64,000 nucleotides of DNA from Enterobacter oligotrophicus (GTDB lineage Bacteria; Pseudomonadota; Gammaproteobacteria; Enterobacterales; Enterobacteriaceae), in contig NZ_AP019007.1 in the NCBI RefSeq assembly GCF_009176645.1, forward strand, positions 806,001 to 870,000, read 5' to 3'. This document shows positions 29,093 to 39,921 of the stretch, one piece after another (the first letter of the stretch is position 1; each line of letters opens with the position of its first letter). Under the pieces are notes generated by a model that worked only from the letters and a program-made list of their open reading frames with translations, ran no database searches and was not told where the DNA came from. A program made the translations under genes and the position numbers.

Positions 29093-32000
29093 GTGAAGTT
29101 TTTTGCCCTCTTCATTTACCGCCCGGTGGCGACAATCTTAATCTCTGTCGCCATCACCCTGTGCGGCGTGCTGGGCTTTCGGCTGCTGCCGGTGGCCCCG
29201 CTGCCGCAGGTGGATTTCCCGGTGATCATGATCAGCGCCTCGCTGCCGGGCGCATCGCCGGAAACCATGGCATCGTCGGTCGCTACGCCGCTGGAACGCT
29301 CGCTCGGGCGAATTGCGGGCGTCAACGAGATGACCTCCAGCAGTTCGCTCGGCAGTACACGCATCATTCTGGAGTTCAGCTTCGACCGCGATATCAACGG
29401 CGCAGCGCGTGACGTGCAGGCGGCAATCAACGCCGCGCAAAGTCTGCTGCCAAGCGGGATGCCGAGCCGTCCGACCTATCGCAAGGCCAACCCGTCAGAC
29501 GCGCCGGTGATGATCCTGACGCTCACCTCAGATACGTACTCTCAGGGCGAACTTTATGACTTTGCCTCCACGCAACTGGCGCAGACCATCGCCCAGATCG
29601 ACGGCGTGGGCGACGTGGACGTCGGCGGCAGCTCCCTGCCCGCCGTGCGCGTGGGCTTAAACCCGCAGGCGCTGTTCAACCAGGGCGTGTCGCTGGACGA
29701 CGTGCGTACCGCTATCAGCAACGCCAACGTGCGCAAGCCGCAGGGGGCGATTGAGAACAGCAGCCATCGCTGGCAGATCCAGACCAACGATGAGCTGAAA
29801 ACCGCCGCCGAATATCAGCCGCTGATCATTCACTATAACAACGGCGCGGCGGTGCGCTTAAGTGACGTGGCCAGCGTCACCGATTCGGTGCAGGACGTGC
29901 GTAACGCCGGGATGACCAACGCGAAGCCGGCGATTTTGCTGATGATCCGCAAGCTGCCGGAAGCCAACATCATCCAGACGGTAAACAGCATCCGCGAACG
30001 TCTGCCGGAACTGCAGGAGACCATTCCGGCAGCGATTGATCTGCAGATTGCACAGGATCGCTCCCCCACCATTCGCGCCTCGCTCGAAGAGGTGGAGCAA
30101 ACGCTGATCATCTCCGTGGCACTGGTGATCCTGGTGGTGTTCCTGTTCCTGCGTTCGGGACGAGCAACGCTGATCCCTGCCGTGGCGGTGCCGGTGTCGC
30201 TGATTGGCACTTTTGCGGCCATGTACCTGTGCGGTTTTAGCCTCAACAACCTGTCGCTAATGGCGTTAACCATCGCCACCGGCTTTGTGGTGGATGACGC
30301 CATTGTGGTGCTGGAGAATATCTCCCGCCACCTTGAAGCGGGGATAAAGCCGCTGCAGGCGGCACTTCAGGGGACGCGTGAAGTGGGCTTTACGGTGCTC
30401 TCCATGAGCCTGTCGCTGGTGGCGGTGTTCCTGCCGCTGTTGCTGATGGGTGGCCTGCCGGGCAGACTGCTGCGCGAGTTTGCGGTCACGCTCTCCGTCG
30501 CTATTGGCATTTCACTCCTGATATCCCTCACGCTGACGCCAATGATGTGCGGCTGGATGCTCAAACGCAGCAAACCGCACTCACAGCCGCGCCGTAAAGG
30601 CTTTGGGCGTCTTCTGATGGCAATGCAGGAGGGCTACGGAAAATCGCTGAAATGGGTACTGAACCACACGCGCATCGTCGGGCTGGTGCTGATCGCCACC
30701 ATCGGGCTTAACGTCTGGATGTATATCACCATCCCGAAAACCTTCTTCCCGGAGCAGGATACCGGGGTACTGATGGGCGGCATTCAGGCGGATCAGAGCA
30801 TCTCGTTCCAGGCAATGCGCGGCAAGCTGCAGGACTTTATGAAGATCATTCGTGAAGATCCGGCGGTGGATAACGTCACCGGCTTTACCGGCGGCTCACG
30901 CGTTAACAGTGGGATGATGTTTATTGCCCTGAAATCTCGCGACGAGCGTAACGAAACCGCGCAGCAGGTGATTGACCGCCTGCGCGTCAAGCTCGCCAAA
31001 GAGCCGGGCGCGAACCTGTTTTTGATGGCCGTTCAGGATATCCGCGTCGGTGGGCGTCAGGCTAATGCCAGCTATCAATACACCCTGCTCTCTGACGATT
31101 TGGCCGCCCTGCGCGAGTGGGAGCCGAAGATCCGTAAAGCACTGGCTGCCCTGCCGGAGCTGGCCGACGTCAACTCGGACAGCCAAAACAACGGCGCGGA
31201 GATGGCGCTGACCTACGATCGCGAAACTATGTCGCGACTGGGTATTGACGTTGCCGCAGCCAACAGCCTGCTGAATAACGCGTTTGGTCAGCGCGAAATC
31301 TCCACCATTTACCAGCCGATGAACCAGTACAAAGTGGTGATGGAAGTTGATCCGCGTTATACCCAGGACATCAGCGCGCTGGACAAAATGTTTGTGATTA
31401 ACAACGACGGCAAGGCGATTCCGCTCTCGTACTTCGCCAGCTGGCAGCCGTCAAATGCGCCGCTCTCGGTGAATCACCAGGGGCTTTCGGCTGCATCGAC
31501 CATTTCATTTAACCTGCCAACCGGTTCGTCGCTCTCAGAGGCCAGCGATGCGATCACCCGCGCAATGACGCAGCTCGGCGTACCGTCCACGGTGCGGGGC
31601 AGCTTTGCTGGCACGGCGCAGGTGTTTCAGGAGACGATGAACTCACAGGTGATTTTGATCCTGGCGGCGATAGCCACGGTCTATATCGTGCTCGGTGTGC
31701 TGTATGAAAGCTACGTTCACCCGCTGACGATCCTCTCGACCTTACCGTCGGCAGGCGTGGGGGCGCTGCTGGCACTGGAGCTTTTCGGTGCCCCATTCAG
31801 CCTAATCGCGCTGATTGGGATCATGCTATTAATAGGCATTGTGAAGAAAAACGCCATTATGATGGTCGACTTCGCGCTGGACGCCCAGCGTAACGGCAAC
31901 CTGACGCCGGAGGAGGCAATATTCCAGGCCTGTCTGCTGCGTTTCCGCCCGATTATGATGACTACCCTGGCGGCGCTGTTCGGTGCCCTGCCGCTGGTGA

Positions 32001-32170
32001 TTTCCGGGGGCGACGGTTCCGAACTGCGCCAGCCTCTCGGGATCACGATTGTCGGCGGGCTGGTGATGAGCCAGCTGCTGACGCTGTACACCACGCCGGT
32101 GGTCTATCTGTTCTTTGACCGCCTGCGGCTGCGTTTTTCGCGTAAAACCAGAACCACGGTGACCGAGTAA
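29093..32170 (+). CDS. mdtC: RND multidrug transporter subunit MdtC
   Basis: 1025-residue partner of MdtB, same fold and topology ([20 protein letters not shown] at the N-terminus, [13 protein letters not shown] in TM4). Translation starts with GTG directly after the mdtB TAA (TAAGTG), so it depends on coupling. In E. coli, MdtC is the subunit carrying the drug path while MdtB mainly supports proton movement (from memory). Confidence 0.96.
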   Translation: MKFFALFIYRPVATILISVAITLCGVLGFRLLPVAPLPQVDFPVIMISASLPGASPETMASSVATPLERSLGRIAGVNEMTSSSSLGSTRIILEFSFDRDINGAARDVQAAINAAQSLLPSGMPSRPTYRKANPSDAPVMILTLTSDTYSQGELYDFASTQLAQTIAQIDGVGDVDVGGSSLPAVRVGLNPQALFNQGVSLDDVRTAISNANVRKPQGAIENSSHRWQIQTNDELKTAAEYQPLIIHYNNGAAVRLSDVASVTDSVQDVRNAGMTNAKPAILLMIRKLPEANIIQTVNSIRERLPELQETIPAAIDLQIAQDRSPTIRASLEEVEQTLIISVALVILVVFLFLRSGRATLIPAVAVPVSLIGTFAAMYLCGFSLNNLSLMALTIATGFVVDDAIVVLENISRHLEAGIKPLQAALQGTREVGFTVLSMSLSLVAVFLPLLLMGGLPGRLLREFAVTLSVAIGISLLISLTLTPMMCGWMLKRSKPHSQPRRKGFGRLLMAMQEGYGKSLKWVLNHTRIVGLVLIATIGLNVWMYITIPKTFFPEQDTGVLMGGIQADQSISFQAMRGKLQDFMKIIREDPAVDNVTGFTGGSRVNSGMMFIALKSRDERNETAQQVIDRLRVKLAKEPGANLFLMAVQDIRVGGRQANASYQYTLLSDDLAALREWEPKIRKALAALPELADVNSDSQNNGAEMALTYDRETMSRLGIDVAAANSLLNNAFGQREISTIYQPMNQYKVVMEVDPRYTQDISALDKMFVINNDGKAIPLSYFASWQPSNAPLSVNHQGLSAASTISFNLPTGSSLSEASDAITRAMTQLGVPSTVRGSFAGTAQVFQETMNSQVILILAAIATVYIVLGVLYESYVHPLTILSTLPSAGVGALLALELFGAPFSLIALIGIMLLIGIVKKNAIMMVDFALDAQRNGNLTPEEAIFQACLLRFRPIMMTTLAALFGALPLVISGGDGSELRQPLGITIVGGLVMSQLLTLYTTPVVYLFFDRLRLRFSRKTRTTVTE

Positions 32171-33586
32171 ATGACCGACCTACCCAATAACGTTCGCTGG
32201 CAGCTTTGGATTGTCGCTTTCGGCTTCTTTATGCAGTCGCTGGATACGACCATCGTCAATACCGCCCTCCCCTCAATGGCGAAAAGCCTGGGGGAAAGCC
32301 CCCTGCACATGCATATGGTGATTGTCTCCTACGTGTTGACGGTCGCGGTGATGCTCCCTGCCAGCGGCTGGCTGGCGGACAAAGTGGGCGTGAGGAATAT
32401 CTTCTTCACCGCCATTGTGCTGTTTACCGTTGGCTCCCTGTTTTGCGCGCAGGCCAATACGCTCGATCAACTGGTGATGGCGCGCGTATTGCAGGGGGTC
32501 GGCGGCGCAATGATGGTGCCTGTCGGCCGTCTCACGGTGATGAAAATCGTCCCGCGCGAGCAATATATGGCGGCGATGACCTTCGTCACCCTTCCCGGCC
32601 AGGTGGGGCCACTGCTTGGGCCTGCGCTGGGTGGAATCCTGGTGGAGTACGCCTCCTGGCACTGGATCTTCTTAATCAATCTGCCCGTCGGCATCGTCGG
32701 TGCCATCGCCACCATGATGCTAATGCCTAACTACAAGATGCAGACCCGGCGCTTTGATTTCTTTGGTTTTATTCTGCTGGCGGCCGGTATGGCGACGCTG
32801 ACGCTGGCGCTCGACGGGCAAAAAGGGCTGGGAATTTCGTCCCTGACGCTGGGGATACTGGTCGCCCTCGGAATCACCGCCATTCTCTGGTATTTGTGGC
32901 ATGCCAGAGGCAACGATAAAGCGCTGTTTAGCCTGTCACTGCTTAAAAATGCGACCTACCGACTGGGTCTGTTCGGCAGCTTTGCCGGGCGCATCGGTAG
33001 CGGCATGCTGCCGTTTATGACGCCGGTCTTTTTACAGATTGGCATGGGCTTCTCGCCGTTCCACGCGGGGTTAATGATGATCCCGATGGTGCTCGGCAGT
33101 ATGGGCATGAAGCGCATCGTGGTGCAGGTGGTGAACCGTTTTGGCTATCGCCACGTGCTGGTCGCCGCCACGCTGGGCCTGGCGCTGGTCTGTCTGCTGT
33201 TTATGGCCGTGGCGCTGATGGGCTGGTATTACGTCCTGCCGCTGGTGCTGTTCTGCCAGGGCATCATCAACTCCATGCGCTTCTCGTCGATGAACACCCT
33301 GACGCTGAAAGACCTGCCGGATGAACTGGCAAGCAGCGGTAACAGCCTGCTGTCGATGGTGATGCAGCTTTCAATGAGCGTCGGCGTCACCGTTGCCGGA
33401 TTACTGCTCGGCATGTACGGGCAGCATCATCTCAGCGTCGACACGCCGGTCGCGCACCAGGTCTTTTTATACACTTATCTCAGCATGGCGGTGATTATCG
33501 CCCTGCCCGCTTTCATCTTCGCCAGAGTACCGGACGATACGAGCAAGAACGTCGTTATCCGACGCGGCAAAAGGAGTGCACCATGA
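32171..33586 (+). CDS. mdtD: MFS transporter MdtD (DHA2 family)
   Basis: 471-residue, 14-helix major facilitator superfamily protein (DHA2 type) with [11 protein letters not shown] in the loop 2-3 motif A region. It starts directly after the mdtC stop (TAA ATG) and its own stop overlaps baeS (ATGA). It is not needed for MdtABC-TolC drug export in E. coli; a role in exporting iron-citrate has been proposed there (from memory). Confidence 0.93.
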   Translation: MTDLPNNVRWQLWIVAFGFFMQSLDTTIVNTALPSMAKSLGESPLHMHMVIVSYVLTVAVMLPASGWLADKVGVRNIFFTAIVLFTVGSLFCAQANTLDQLVMARVLQGVGGAMMVPVGRLTVMKIVPREQYMAAMTFVTLPGQVGPLLGPALGGILVEYASWHWIFLINLPVGIVGAIATMMLMPNYKMQTRRFDFFGFILLAAGMATLTLALDGQKGLGISSLTLGILVALGITAILWYLWHARGNDKALFSLSLLKNATYRLGLFGSFAGRIGSGMLPFMTPVFLQIGMGFSPFHAGLMMIPMVLGSMGMKRIVVQVVNRFGYRHVLVAATLGLALVCLLFMAVALMGWYYVLPLVLFCQGIINSMRFSSMNTLTLKDLPDELASSGNSLLSMVMQLSMSVGVTVAGLLLGMYGQHHLSVDTPVAHQVFLYTYLSMAVIIALPAFIFARVPDDTSKNVVIRRGKRSAP

Positions 33587-34986
33587 AATTCTGGCGTCCC
33601 GGCATTACCGGCAAACTTTTTGTTGCGATTTTCGCCACCTGTATCGTCCTGCTGATCACCATGCACTGGGCGGTGCGGGTCAGCTTCGAACGTGGTTTTA
33701 TTGACTACATCAAACATGGCAACGAACAACGGTTACAGGGCTTAAGCGACGCGCTGGGCGAGCAGTACGCACTCCACGGGAACTGGCGTTTTTTGCGCAA
33801 TAACGATCGCTTTGTTTTCCAGATCCTGCGATCGCTGGAGCACGATACCGATGACGATCGTCCCGGCCCCGGTATGCCGCCTCACGGCTGGCGTACCCAG
33901 TTCTGGGTGATCGACCAGGACATGCGGGTGCTGGTCGGCCCTCGTGCGCCGGTACCGCACGATGGCATGAAGCGCGCGATCACCGTGAACGGTGCCCCCG
34001 TTGGCTGGGTCATCGCCTCGCCGGTTGAGCGCCTCACGCGCAATACCGACATCAACTTTGACCGCCAGCAGCGCCAGACCAGCTGGCTGATTGTGGCGCT
34101 CTCCACGTTATTGGCAGCCCTCGCCACCTTCCCGCTGGCGCGCGGCCTGCTTGCGCCGGTCAAACGCCTGGTGGAAGGGACACACAAGCTGGCCGCCGGG
34201 GATTTCTCCACCCGCGTGGATACCCGCAGCCAGGACGAACTGGGGAAGCTGGCGCAGGACTTCAACCAGCTCGCCAGCACGCTGGAAAAAAACCAGCAGA
34301 TGCGCCGTGACTTTATGGCCGACATCTCCCACGAGCTGCGCACGCCGCTGGCGGTGCTGCGCGGTGAGCTGGAGGCGATTCAGGACGGTGTGCGGCAGTT
34401 TACGCCGGAATCCGTCGCCTCTTTGCAAGCCGAAGTCGGCACGCTTACCAAACTGGTGGACGATCTGCACCAGCTCTCTATGTCCGACGAAGGGGCGCTG
34501 GCCTACCAGAAAGCCCCGGTGGATGTCATTAACATTCTGGAAGTCGCCAGCGGTGCCTTCCGCGAGCGTTTTGCCAGCCGTAACCTGAAAATCGACCTCT
34601 CCTTACCGGACCGCGCCGTGGTATTTGGTGACAGAGACCGTCTGATGCAGCTCTTTAATAACCTGCTGGAAAACAGCCTGCGCTATACCGACGGCGGCGG
34701 CGGGCTGCATATCTCAGGCAGGCAGGAAGAGGGCCGTTTTATCCTGACCTTTGCAGATTCCGCCCCCGGTGTACAGGATGCGCAGCTGGAAAAACTGTTT
34801 GAACGTTTTTATCGCACCGAGGGCTCGCGCAACCGCGCCAGTGGTGGCTCCGGGTTAGGGCTGGCGATTTGCGTCAACATCGTCGAAGCGCACAACGGCA
34901 CGATCCGCGCCGCCCATTCGCCTTTTGGCGGGGTTAGCATTACAGTAGAGATACCGCTGGAACGGGATTTATCGAGAGAAGCATGA
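33583..34986 (+). CDS. baeS: Envelope-stress sensor histidine kinase BaeS
   Basis: 467 residues: N-terminal membrane helix (about 11-31), periplasmic sensor region, second helix (about 168-185), HAMP, then a HisKA domain with the H-box [16 protein letters not shown] and an ATPase domain with the N-box [11 protein letters not shown] and a G-rich [10 protein letters not shown]. Senses envelope damage (indole, metals, misfolded pili in E. coli) and phosphorylates BaeR. Start and stop overlap mdtD and baeR by four bases each. Confidence 0.96.
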   Translation: MKFWRPGITGKLFVAIFATCIVLLITMHWAVRVSFERGFIDYIKHGNEQRLQGLSDALGEQYALHGNWRFLRNNDRFVFQILRSLEHDTDDDRPGPGMPPHGWRTQFWVIDQDMRVLVGPRAPVPHDGMKRAITVNGAPVGWVIASPVERLTRNTDINFDRQQRQTSWLIVALSTLLAALATFPLARGLLAPVKRLVEGTHKLAAGDFSTRVDTRSQDELGKLAQDFNQLASTLEKNQQMRRDFMADISHELRTPLAVLRGELEAIQDGVRQFTPESVASLQAEVGTLTKLVDDLHQLSMSDEGALAYQKAPVDVINILEVASGAFRERFASRNLKIDLSLPDRAVVFGDRDRLMQLFNNLLENSLRYTDGGGGLHISGRQEEGRFILTFADSAPGVQDAQLEKLFERFYRTEGSRNRASGGSGLGLAICVNIVEAHNGTIRAAHSPFGGVSITVEIPLERDLSREA

Positions 34987-35705
34987 CCGAGTTACCCATT
35001 GACGAAAACACGCCACGCATCCTGATCGTGGAGGACGAGCCTAAACTTGGGCAGTTACTGATCGACTATTTACGCGCGGCAAGCTACGCCCCTGTGCTGA
35101 TTAATCATGGCGATCAGGTGCTGCCGTATGTGCGCCAGACGCCGCCGGATCTGATCCTGCTGGACTTAATGTTGCCGGGCACCGACGGCCTGACGCTGTG
35201 CCGGGAAATTCGTCGCTTCTCTGACGTGCCCGTCGTGATGGTGACCGCTAAAATCGAAGAGATCGACCGCCTGCTGGGGCTGGAAATTGGCGCAGACGAT
35301 TACATCTGCAAACCGTATAGCCCGCGTGAAGTGGTCGCCCGCGTGAAAACCATCCTGCGCCGCTGTAAACCGCAGCGTGAACTGCAGGCGCTTGACGCGG
35401 AAAGCCCGCTTATCGTCGACGAGAGCCGCTTCCAGGCAAGCTGGCGCAGCAAACTTCTGGATCTCACACCCGCTGAGTTCCGCCTGCTGAAAACCCTCTC
35501 CCACGAGCCGGGGAAAGTCTTTTCTCGCGAACAGTTGCTGAACCACCTGTATGACGATTATCGCGTGGTCACCGACCGCACCATCGACAGCCATATCAAA
35601 AACCTGCGCCGCAAGCTGGAAGCGCTCGATGCCGACCAGTCGTTTATTCGCGCGGTGTACGGTGTGGGGTATCGGTGGGAAGCGGATGCCTGCAGGATTG
35701 CGTAG
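34983..35705 (+). CDS. baeR: Response regulator BaeR (OmpR family)
   Basis: 240-residue regulator: receiver domain with the phospho-acceptor Asp in [10 protein letters not shown] (about residue 61) and the switch Lys in KPYSPRE, then a winged-helix DNA-binding domain (about 140-235) with the recognition segment [14 protein letters not shown]. Activates mdtABCD and other envelope-stress genes. Last gene of the operon; a REP-like unit follows 20 bases later. Confidence 0.96.
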   Translation: MTELPIDENTPRILIVEDEPKLGQLLIDYLRAASYAPVLINHGDQVLPYVRQTPPDLILLDLMLPGTDGLTLCREIRRFSDVPVVMVTAKIEEIDRLLGLEIGADDYICKPYSPREVVARVKTILRRCKPQRELQALDAESPLIVDESRFQASWRSKLLDLTPAEFRLLKTLSHEPGKVFSREQLLNHLYDDYRVVTDRTIDSHIKNLRRKLEALDADQSFIRAVYGVGYRWEADACRIA

Positions 35706-35724
35706 TCTGCTGCGGCTCAATTCA

Positions 35725-35754
35725 GGCCGGGTCGGGCGTAGCCGCCCCCCGGCA
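35725..35754. repeat. Degenerate REP element
   Basis: GGCCGGGTCGGGCGTAGCCG followed by CCCCCCGGC, a variant of the REP units at 24582 and 43182, lies between baeR and trhP. Confidence 0.65.
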
Positions 35755-35873
35755 CAATAACTTTACCTCCCCGCCCCGCAGCGCTACAATGCCCGCCCTT
35801 AATGTGGGGGATCTCCCCTTACCGCTGCACCAGGTGTACGCGGATCTGACCTGTCATCAGAACGAGAACAATC

Positions 35874-37235
35874 ATGTTTAAACCGGAACTCCTTTCCCCG
35901 GCGGGAACGCTGCAAAATATGCGTTACGCTTTCGCTTATGGTGCCGACGCTGTGTACGCGGGCCAGCCGCGCTACTCACTGCGCGTGCGCAACAACGAAT
36001 TCAACCACGAGAACCTGCAGCTCGGCATCAATGAAGCGCATGCCCTGGGCAAAAAATTCTACGTGGTGGTGAACATCGCGCCGCATAACGCCAAGCTGAA
36101 AACGTTTATCCGTGACCTGAAGCCGGTCGTGGAGATGGGGCCGGACGCGCTGATCATGTCGGACCCTGGTTTAATCATGCTGGTTCGGGAGCATTTCCCG
36201 GAGATGGATATTCACCTCTCCGTGCAGGCTAACGCCGTCAACTGGGCAACGGTGAAATTCTGGAAACAGATGGGGCTGACCCGCGTCATTCTGTCCCGCG
36301 AGCTTTCCCTGGAAGAGATTGAAGAGATCCGCACCCAAGTGCCGGATATGGAAATCGAAATCTTCGTCCACGGTGCGCTGTGCATGGCTTACTCCGGTCG
36401 CTGCCTGCTCTCTGGCTACATCAACAAGCGTGACCCGAACCAGGGCACCTGTACCAACGCCTGCCGCTGGGAATATAACGTCCAGGAAGGTAAAGAGGAT
36501 GACATCGGGAATATCGTGCACAAACACGAGCCTATTCCGGTCACCAACGTTGAGCCTACCCTGGGTATCGGTGCGCCAACCGACAGCGTGTTTATGATCG
36601 AAGAAGCCAAACGTCCGGGCGAGTACATGACCGCCTTTGAAGACGAACACGGCACCTACATCATGAACTCGAAAGATCTGCGCGCCATCGCCCACGTTGA
36701 GCGTCTGACCCAGATGGGCGTGCACTCCCTGAAAATCGAAGGCCGCACAAAGTCTTATTACTACTGCGCGCGCACCGCACAGGTATACCGCAAAGCCATC
36801 GACGATGCCGCTGCCGGTAAACCGTTCGATACCAGCCTGCTGGAGACGCTGGAAGGTCTGGCGCATCGTGGCTATACCGAAGGCTTCCTGCGTCGTCATA
36901 CTCATGATGATTATCAAAATTACGAGCACGGTTACTCGGTGTCCGAACGCCAGCAGTTTGTGGGCGACTTTACCGGAGAGCGCAAAGGCGCACTGGCCGC
37001 TGTCGCAGTGAAAAACAAATTCACCAAAGGTGACAGCCTGGAGCTGATGACCCCGCAGGGCAATATGAACTTTACGCTGGAGCATCTGGAAAACGGCAAA
37101 GGTGAAGCCATTACCGTTGCACCGGGCGACGGACATACCGTCTGGCTGCCGGTCCCGGAAGGCGTTGAACTGGATTTTGCGCTGCTGATGCGTAATTTCG
37201 ACGGTGAAAGTACCCGTAATCCACACAGCAAATAG
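35874..37235 (+). CDS. trhP: tRNA 5-hydroxyuridine synthesis protein TrhP (YegQ), U32 family
   Basis: 453-residue member of the peptidase U32 family. In E. coli TrhP acts in prephenate-dependent hydroxylation of U34 in tRNAs, upstream of cmo5U/mcmo5U, in parallel with TrhO. The U32 signature region (EIEIFVHGALCMAYSGRCLLS), several conserved cysteines (GTCTNACRW) and a C-terminal small barrel are visible. No peptidase activity should be assumed. The cyaR gene follows directly. A 351-codon open frame on the other strand is a shadow. Confidence 0.95.
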   Translation: MFKPELLSPAGTLQNMRYAFAYGADAVYAGQPRYSLRVRNNEFNHENLQLGINEAHALGKKFYVVVNIAPHNAKLKTFIRDLKPVVEMGPDALIMSDPGLIMLVREHFPEMDIHLSVQANAVNWATVKFWKQMGLTRVILSRELSLEEIEEIRTQVPDMEIEIFVHGALCMAYSGRCLLSGYINKRDPNQGTCTNACRWEYNVQEGKEDDIGNIVHKHEPIPVTNVEPTLGIGAPTDSVFMIEEAKRPGEYMTAFEDEHGTYIMNSKDLRAIAHVERLTQMGVHSLKIEGRTKSYYYCARTAQVYRKAIDDAAAGKPFDTSLLETLEGLAHRGYTEGFLRRHTHDDYQNYEHGYSVSERQQFVGDFTGERKGALAAVAVKNKFTKGDSLELMTPQGNMNFTLEHLENGKGEAITVAPGDGHTVWLPVPEGVELDFALLMRNFDGESTRNPHSK

Positions 37236-37270
37236 TTAAGCAGGGGAATTTTTTCGCGCTGGGATAATTC

Positions 37271-37313
37271 TTAGAAACGGATCACATACCGCTTCGTTCA
37301 ATACGGGTATTAT
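37271..37313 (+). promoter_or_regulatory. cyaR promoter with CRP site
   Basis: TTAGA-N6-TCACA at 37271-37286 is a half-conserved CRP site (right half perfect). Its centre falls about 42 bases before the presumed RNA start at 37321, the class II position. TATTAT at 37308-37313 is a fitting -10 box. E. coli cyaR is CRP-cAMP activated, which agrees. Confidence 0.65.
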
Positions 37314-37320
37314 CCCTTCC

Positions 37321-37406
37321 GCTGAAAAACATAACCCATAAATGCTAGCTGTACCAGGAACCACCTCCTTAGCCTGCGTAATCTCCCTTACGCGGGCTTA
37401 TTTTTT
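37321..37406 (+). ncRNA. cyaR: CyaR (RyeE) Hfq-dependent small RNA
   Basis: Recognised by direct similarity to E. coli CyaR: 5' GCTGAAAAACATAACCCATA, the central seed ACCAGGAACCACCTCC used to base-pair with ompX, nadE, luxS and yqaE mRNAs, and a 3' terminator hairpin AGCCTGCGTAA-loop-TTACGCGGGCT followed by T6. Both terminator arms changed together relative to E. coli (a compensated G-C pair). Located after trhP as in E. coli. About 86 nucleotides. Confidence 0.96.
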
Positions 37407-37689
37407 ATAGATGCCACTTATTAATTAAAGGCTTAAATCCCGTAAATCAGGACTTTTTGCTATGACTCTAATTCCAGTTGCTCGCATCGTTCGATTTAGG
37501 CCACTTCCCTAACTCCCCGTGTTGTTTGAGAATTTCAGGTCCGGCTAAAAATCACTCTGACTTGTGAGTGGTTAGGTATCAGGTAAGTTTCAACGATGAT
37601 CATATTACCTTGCGGCCATACCGATCCGTTTGAATGATGCGGAGTTAGGCTCTACCATCGGAATCCACCTAAACAACAAGGAGTTTTTT
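37407..37689. other. Unassigned region after cyaR
   Basis: 283 bases without a convincing gene. A weak hairpin (CACTC...GAGTG near 37551-37569) is visible. The last part carries the ribosome site (AAGGAG) for the next gene. I see nothing else I can name. Confidence 0.4.
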
Positions 37690-37932
37690 ATGTACACGTA
37701 TAAGATGGTTCAGATACCACCGAACATTTCTGTTAAGGCAAAGGACAATAAGAATGGTATTGCCGCCGCATATTTAGAGCAAGAGGTTAACGCCTGGGCC
37801 ACTGAAGGTTGGAAGTTCCAGCGCGTTGATACTATCGGTATCGAAGAGCGGCCAGGGTGCTTTGGTGGAAATAAGTCAACGTTGACTCACTATTACGTCA
37901 TCACCTTCAGAAAAGAAGTTACAAATGCTTAA
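37690..37932 (+). CDS. DUF4177 domain protein
   Basis: 80-residue soluble protein, MYTYKMVQIPPNISVKAKDN at the start, ending in YYVITFRK. The pattern (hydrophobic start, LEQEVNAWATEGWKFQRVDTIG middle, YYVITFR end) fits the DUF4177 family, small alpha/beta proteins of unknown function. The ATG at 37690 is chosen because AAGGAG precedes it by seven bases; a longer frame from 37630 has no such site. It overlaps the next gene by eight bases. Confidence 0.75.
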   Translation: MYTYKMVQIPPNISVKAKDNKNGIAAAYLEQEVNAWATEGWKFQRVDTIGIEERPGCFGGNKSTLTHYYVITFRKEVTNA

Positions 37933-38140
37933 ATGGCTTAGTATACGTTTCGTGCTCATATATCGTGGTCATGCCCCGATGAGTATTCGTAATCGTTGCC
38001 GCCATACCCCTTCCTGCTCCAGATACACGCTAATCACTCTGAAGCGTTTCGGTTTTATAAAAGGATGGAAATTGGGATTGCAGAGGATTTATCGGTGTCG
38101 GCCACCTAATGGGGGTATTGATTTCCCTCCTCATAAGTAA
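37925..38140 (+). CDS. YidD-like membrane protein insertion efficiency factor
   Basis: 71 residues with the YidD signature: three cysteines in a C-x-HTPSC-SRYTL pattern, an amphipathic segment (LKRFGFIKGWKLGLQRIYRC) and a PPNGGIDFPP end close to the usual HPGGxDPVP. Chromosomal YidD, encoded near rnpA-yidC, helps insert membrane proteins. This is an additional, diverged copy outside that locus. It overlaps the DUF4177 gene, so the two are co-translated. Confidence 0.75.
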   Translation: MLKWLSIRFVLIYRGHAPMSIRNRCRHTPSCSRYTLITLKRFGFIKGWKLGLQRIYRCRPPNGGIDFPPHK

Positions 38141-38153
38141 GCCAAAAAATTAA

Positions 38154-38177
38154 AGGCCACCGGGTAAGCGGTGGTCT
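38154..38177 (+). terminator. Probable terminator after the YidD-like gene
   Basis: Hairpin GCCACCG-GGTAAG-CGGTGGT about 15 bases after the stop. It is followed by a mixed C/T tract rather than a clean T run, so termination is likely but not certain. Confidence 0.5.
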
Positions 38178-38209
38178 TACTTACCTTTTCATATGGCTTA
38201 CAAACGCTC

Positions 38210-38329
38210 TTACGCTGGCTTGTTTTTTCCCACTTCTTTTTCCTCAATCCAGGTAACAAGTTCTGCAATCTGACTCTCTGAAAATACCGCTATTCCATGC
38301 TTAGCGAGTAGTGATGCCGCAGTACTATG
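38210..38329 (-). pseudogene. Remnant of an unidentified (phage-like) gene
   Basis: A minus-strand frame ending at 38210 encodes about 38 residues (AASLLAKHGIAVFSESQIAE onward, ending WIEEKEVGKNKPA) with no start codon and a stop just upstream. The composition looks like the C-terminus of a real protein, possibly of prophage origin. I cannot name the family. The sequence from here to 38557 is otherwise AT-rich and featureless. Confidence 0.4.
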
Positions 38330-38557
38330 CTATTTAAACTAACCAATTTAAATTATCAATAAAATTGCACCTCAAAAGATACTAACTTACTTATGGGATA
38401 CATTTTTTAGAAGATTGAGACAATGAGTTCAGTTTGAAAAAGTTGAGAATGAACCAACTACTAAATCTCTCTCATTACCATTTCACAATTTGTAAGATAG
38501 ATACAATATTTGGCAGGGAGTGAATACACTCACTGCCAAATAGTCATTCAAATGATA

Positions 38558-39802
38558 CTAATCTTCACTTTGAAGAAAACCTAACTGTTCGCTCTTTTTT
38601 TCATCCTTCATTCTTACACTATCTACTGTCCATAACCCCCGTTTCTCCCTTTCTCTTGTTATGGCTGAAGGAAATAAAGAATTAAGCTTTCCACGAAACT
38701 CAATTAAGTGTTCCTTATCTTCAGAGATATTATTAAATCTATCTTTAATAATTTCACAATCATCTATTTCAGAACCGAGCCATTTGCGATTTTTGATTTC
38801 TGCAATAACATAAGTAGTCCCAGAGCCTCCAAATGGATCAAAAATGAGATCACCTTCTTTTGTAGCCATCTCGATTACTCTATCTAAAATCTTTATACTT
38901 AATTCATTCGCCCCATTTCTTTTCTTATATTTTTTGTGCCGGACAGGAGGAACATCATACCAAACATCGGTAAGATTAATGCCAAGTGGATTCATCTTAT
39001 TTTTGTATCCACCATAATCCTTGAGATCACCAAAGCATTTTGGGCAAGTTTGTGCTGGTAATCTATCCGGTTCAAACACATTAGCTTTTTCACCTTTAAT
39101 AAAATAAAGTAGAGAATAATGAGAGGGATATAATCGACCTTGAATCGGCATATTATTCTTCATATCGACAGCTATCCAATGCTTGAAATTAAGTCTCCCA
39201 TGTAAAAAGTTAGCTATTTTACTGTTCCACAAAGGTAAGTTCCATAAGAATAATGAGCCTCCCGGTTTTAAAATTCGAATGCACTCATTTAACCACTGGT
39301 GTGTCCACTTGATATACTCTTCTTCTTTTAAATTATCATTCATTTTTGAAGGATAGAGCTTATCAAGATTAAAAGGAGGATCGGCAAAAATCATGTCGAC
39401 AGAATCAGATTCTATTTTTTTTGAAACATCTAAACAATCGCCATTATACAATTTACCATTTTTGGTTTGCAGAGCTAATTCAACATCAGATCTTTCGATA
39501 TTATTGCAATAAACATTCTTATTTGAATCTTGAATTTTTTCATGGATGAAAGATGCGTTTTCTTGAATAAGTTCCAATGTATGCATATCCATATGCCCCA
39601 TTACTAATTGTAAGTAAATTGGCGACAGTTTGAATTCATCACACAGAATTGCCAGATCCGTTCCACTTGGCATAATATTCCTAAGATTATAATACTTAAG
39701 TCTATCAATCGGAATTTTTGTGCGTTTGCTAATTTCATTATAAGATTTAGTCGAAACATCAACTACCCCTAAAGCTTTAAGAAATTGATTCGAATAACTC
39801 AT
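38558..39802 (-). CDS. Beta-class site-specific DNA methyltransferase
   Basis: 414 residues. Motif IV (ADPPF, residues 140-144) precedes motif I (FDPFGGSGTT, 321-330), the order of beta-class amino-methyltransferases (N6-adenine, or N4-cytosine in some). DPPF favours N6-adenine but does not settle it. The first ~90 residues look like a helix-turn-helix-type extension (YNEISKRTKIPIDRLKYYNL). A single CPKC knuckle lies in the target-recognition region near 253. Divergent from the controller-like gene; the partner nuclease genes follow that gene. AT-rich relative to the core, consistent with transfer. Confidence 0.85.
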   Translation of the reverse strand: MSYSNQFLKALGVVDVSTKSYNEISKRTKIPIDRLKYYNLRNIMPSGTDLAILCDEFKLSPIYLQLVMGHMDMHTLELIQENASFIHEKIQDSNKNVYCNNIERSDVELALQTKNGKLYNGDCLDVSKKIESDSVDMIFADPPFNLDKLYPSKMNDNLKEEEYIKWTHQWLNECIRILKPGGSLFLWNLPLWNSKIANFLHGRLNFKHWIAVDMKNNMPIQGRLYPSHYSLLYFIKGEKANVFEPDRLPAQTCPKCFGDLKDYGGYKNKMNPLGINLTDVWYDVPPVRHKKYKKRNGANELSIKILDRVIEMATKEGDLIFDPFGGSGTTYVIAEIKNRKWLGSEIDDCEIIKDRFNNISEDKEHLIEFRGKLNSLFPSAITREREKRGLWTVDSVRMKDEKKSEQLGFLQSED

Positions 39803-39883
39803 CTAAGATAACCACACTTTTCTGTATTCATTTGAACATAGCATCTCATAGTCGTGAGAATCTGTCACTCCCCAACTAACCAT

Positions 39884-39921
39884 AGCCTGTTACTATCTTA
39901 GCGTAAATCGCTTACGAGGCT
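39884..39921. promoter_or_regulatory. Candidate controller-protein operator between methylase and controller gene
   Basis: The 128-base divergent space holds overlapping inverted repeats: AGCG-TAAAT-CGCT within CGTAA-ATCGC-TTACG (39902-39916), inside a wider AGCCT...AGGCT pair. Controller proteins of type II systems bind such repeats to repress methylase and activate nuclease genes. No exact match to a known C-box; inferred from position. Confidence 0.35.

Noticed and set aside
36171..37226. 351-codon open frame opposite trhP
   Set aside because: Shadow of a highly conserved gene; no independent evidence.
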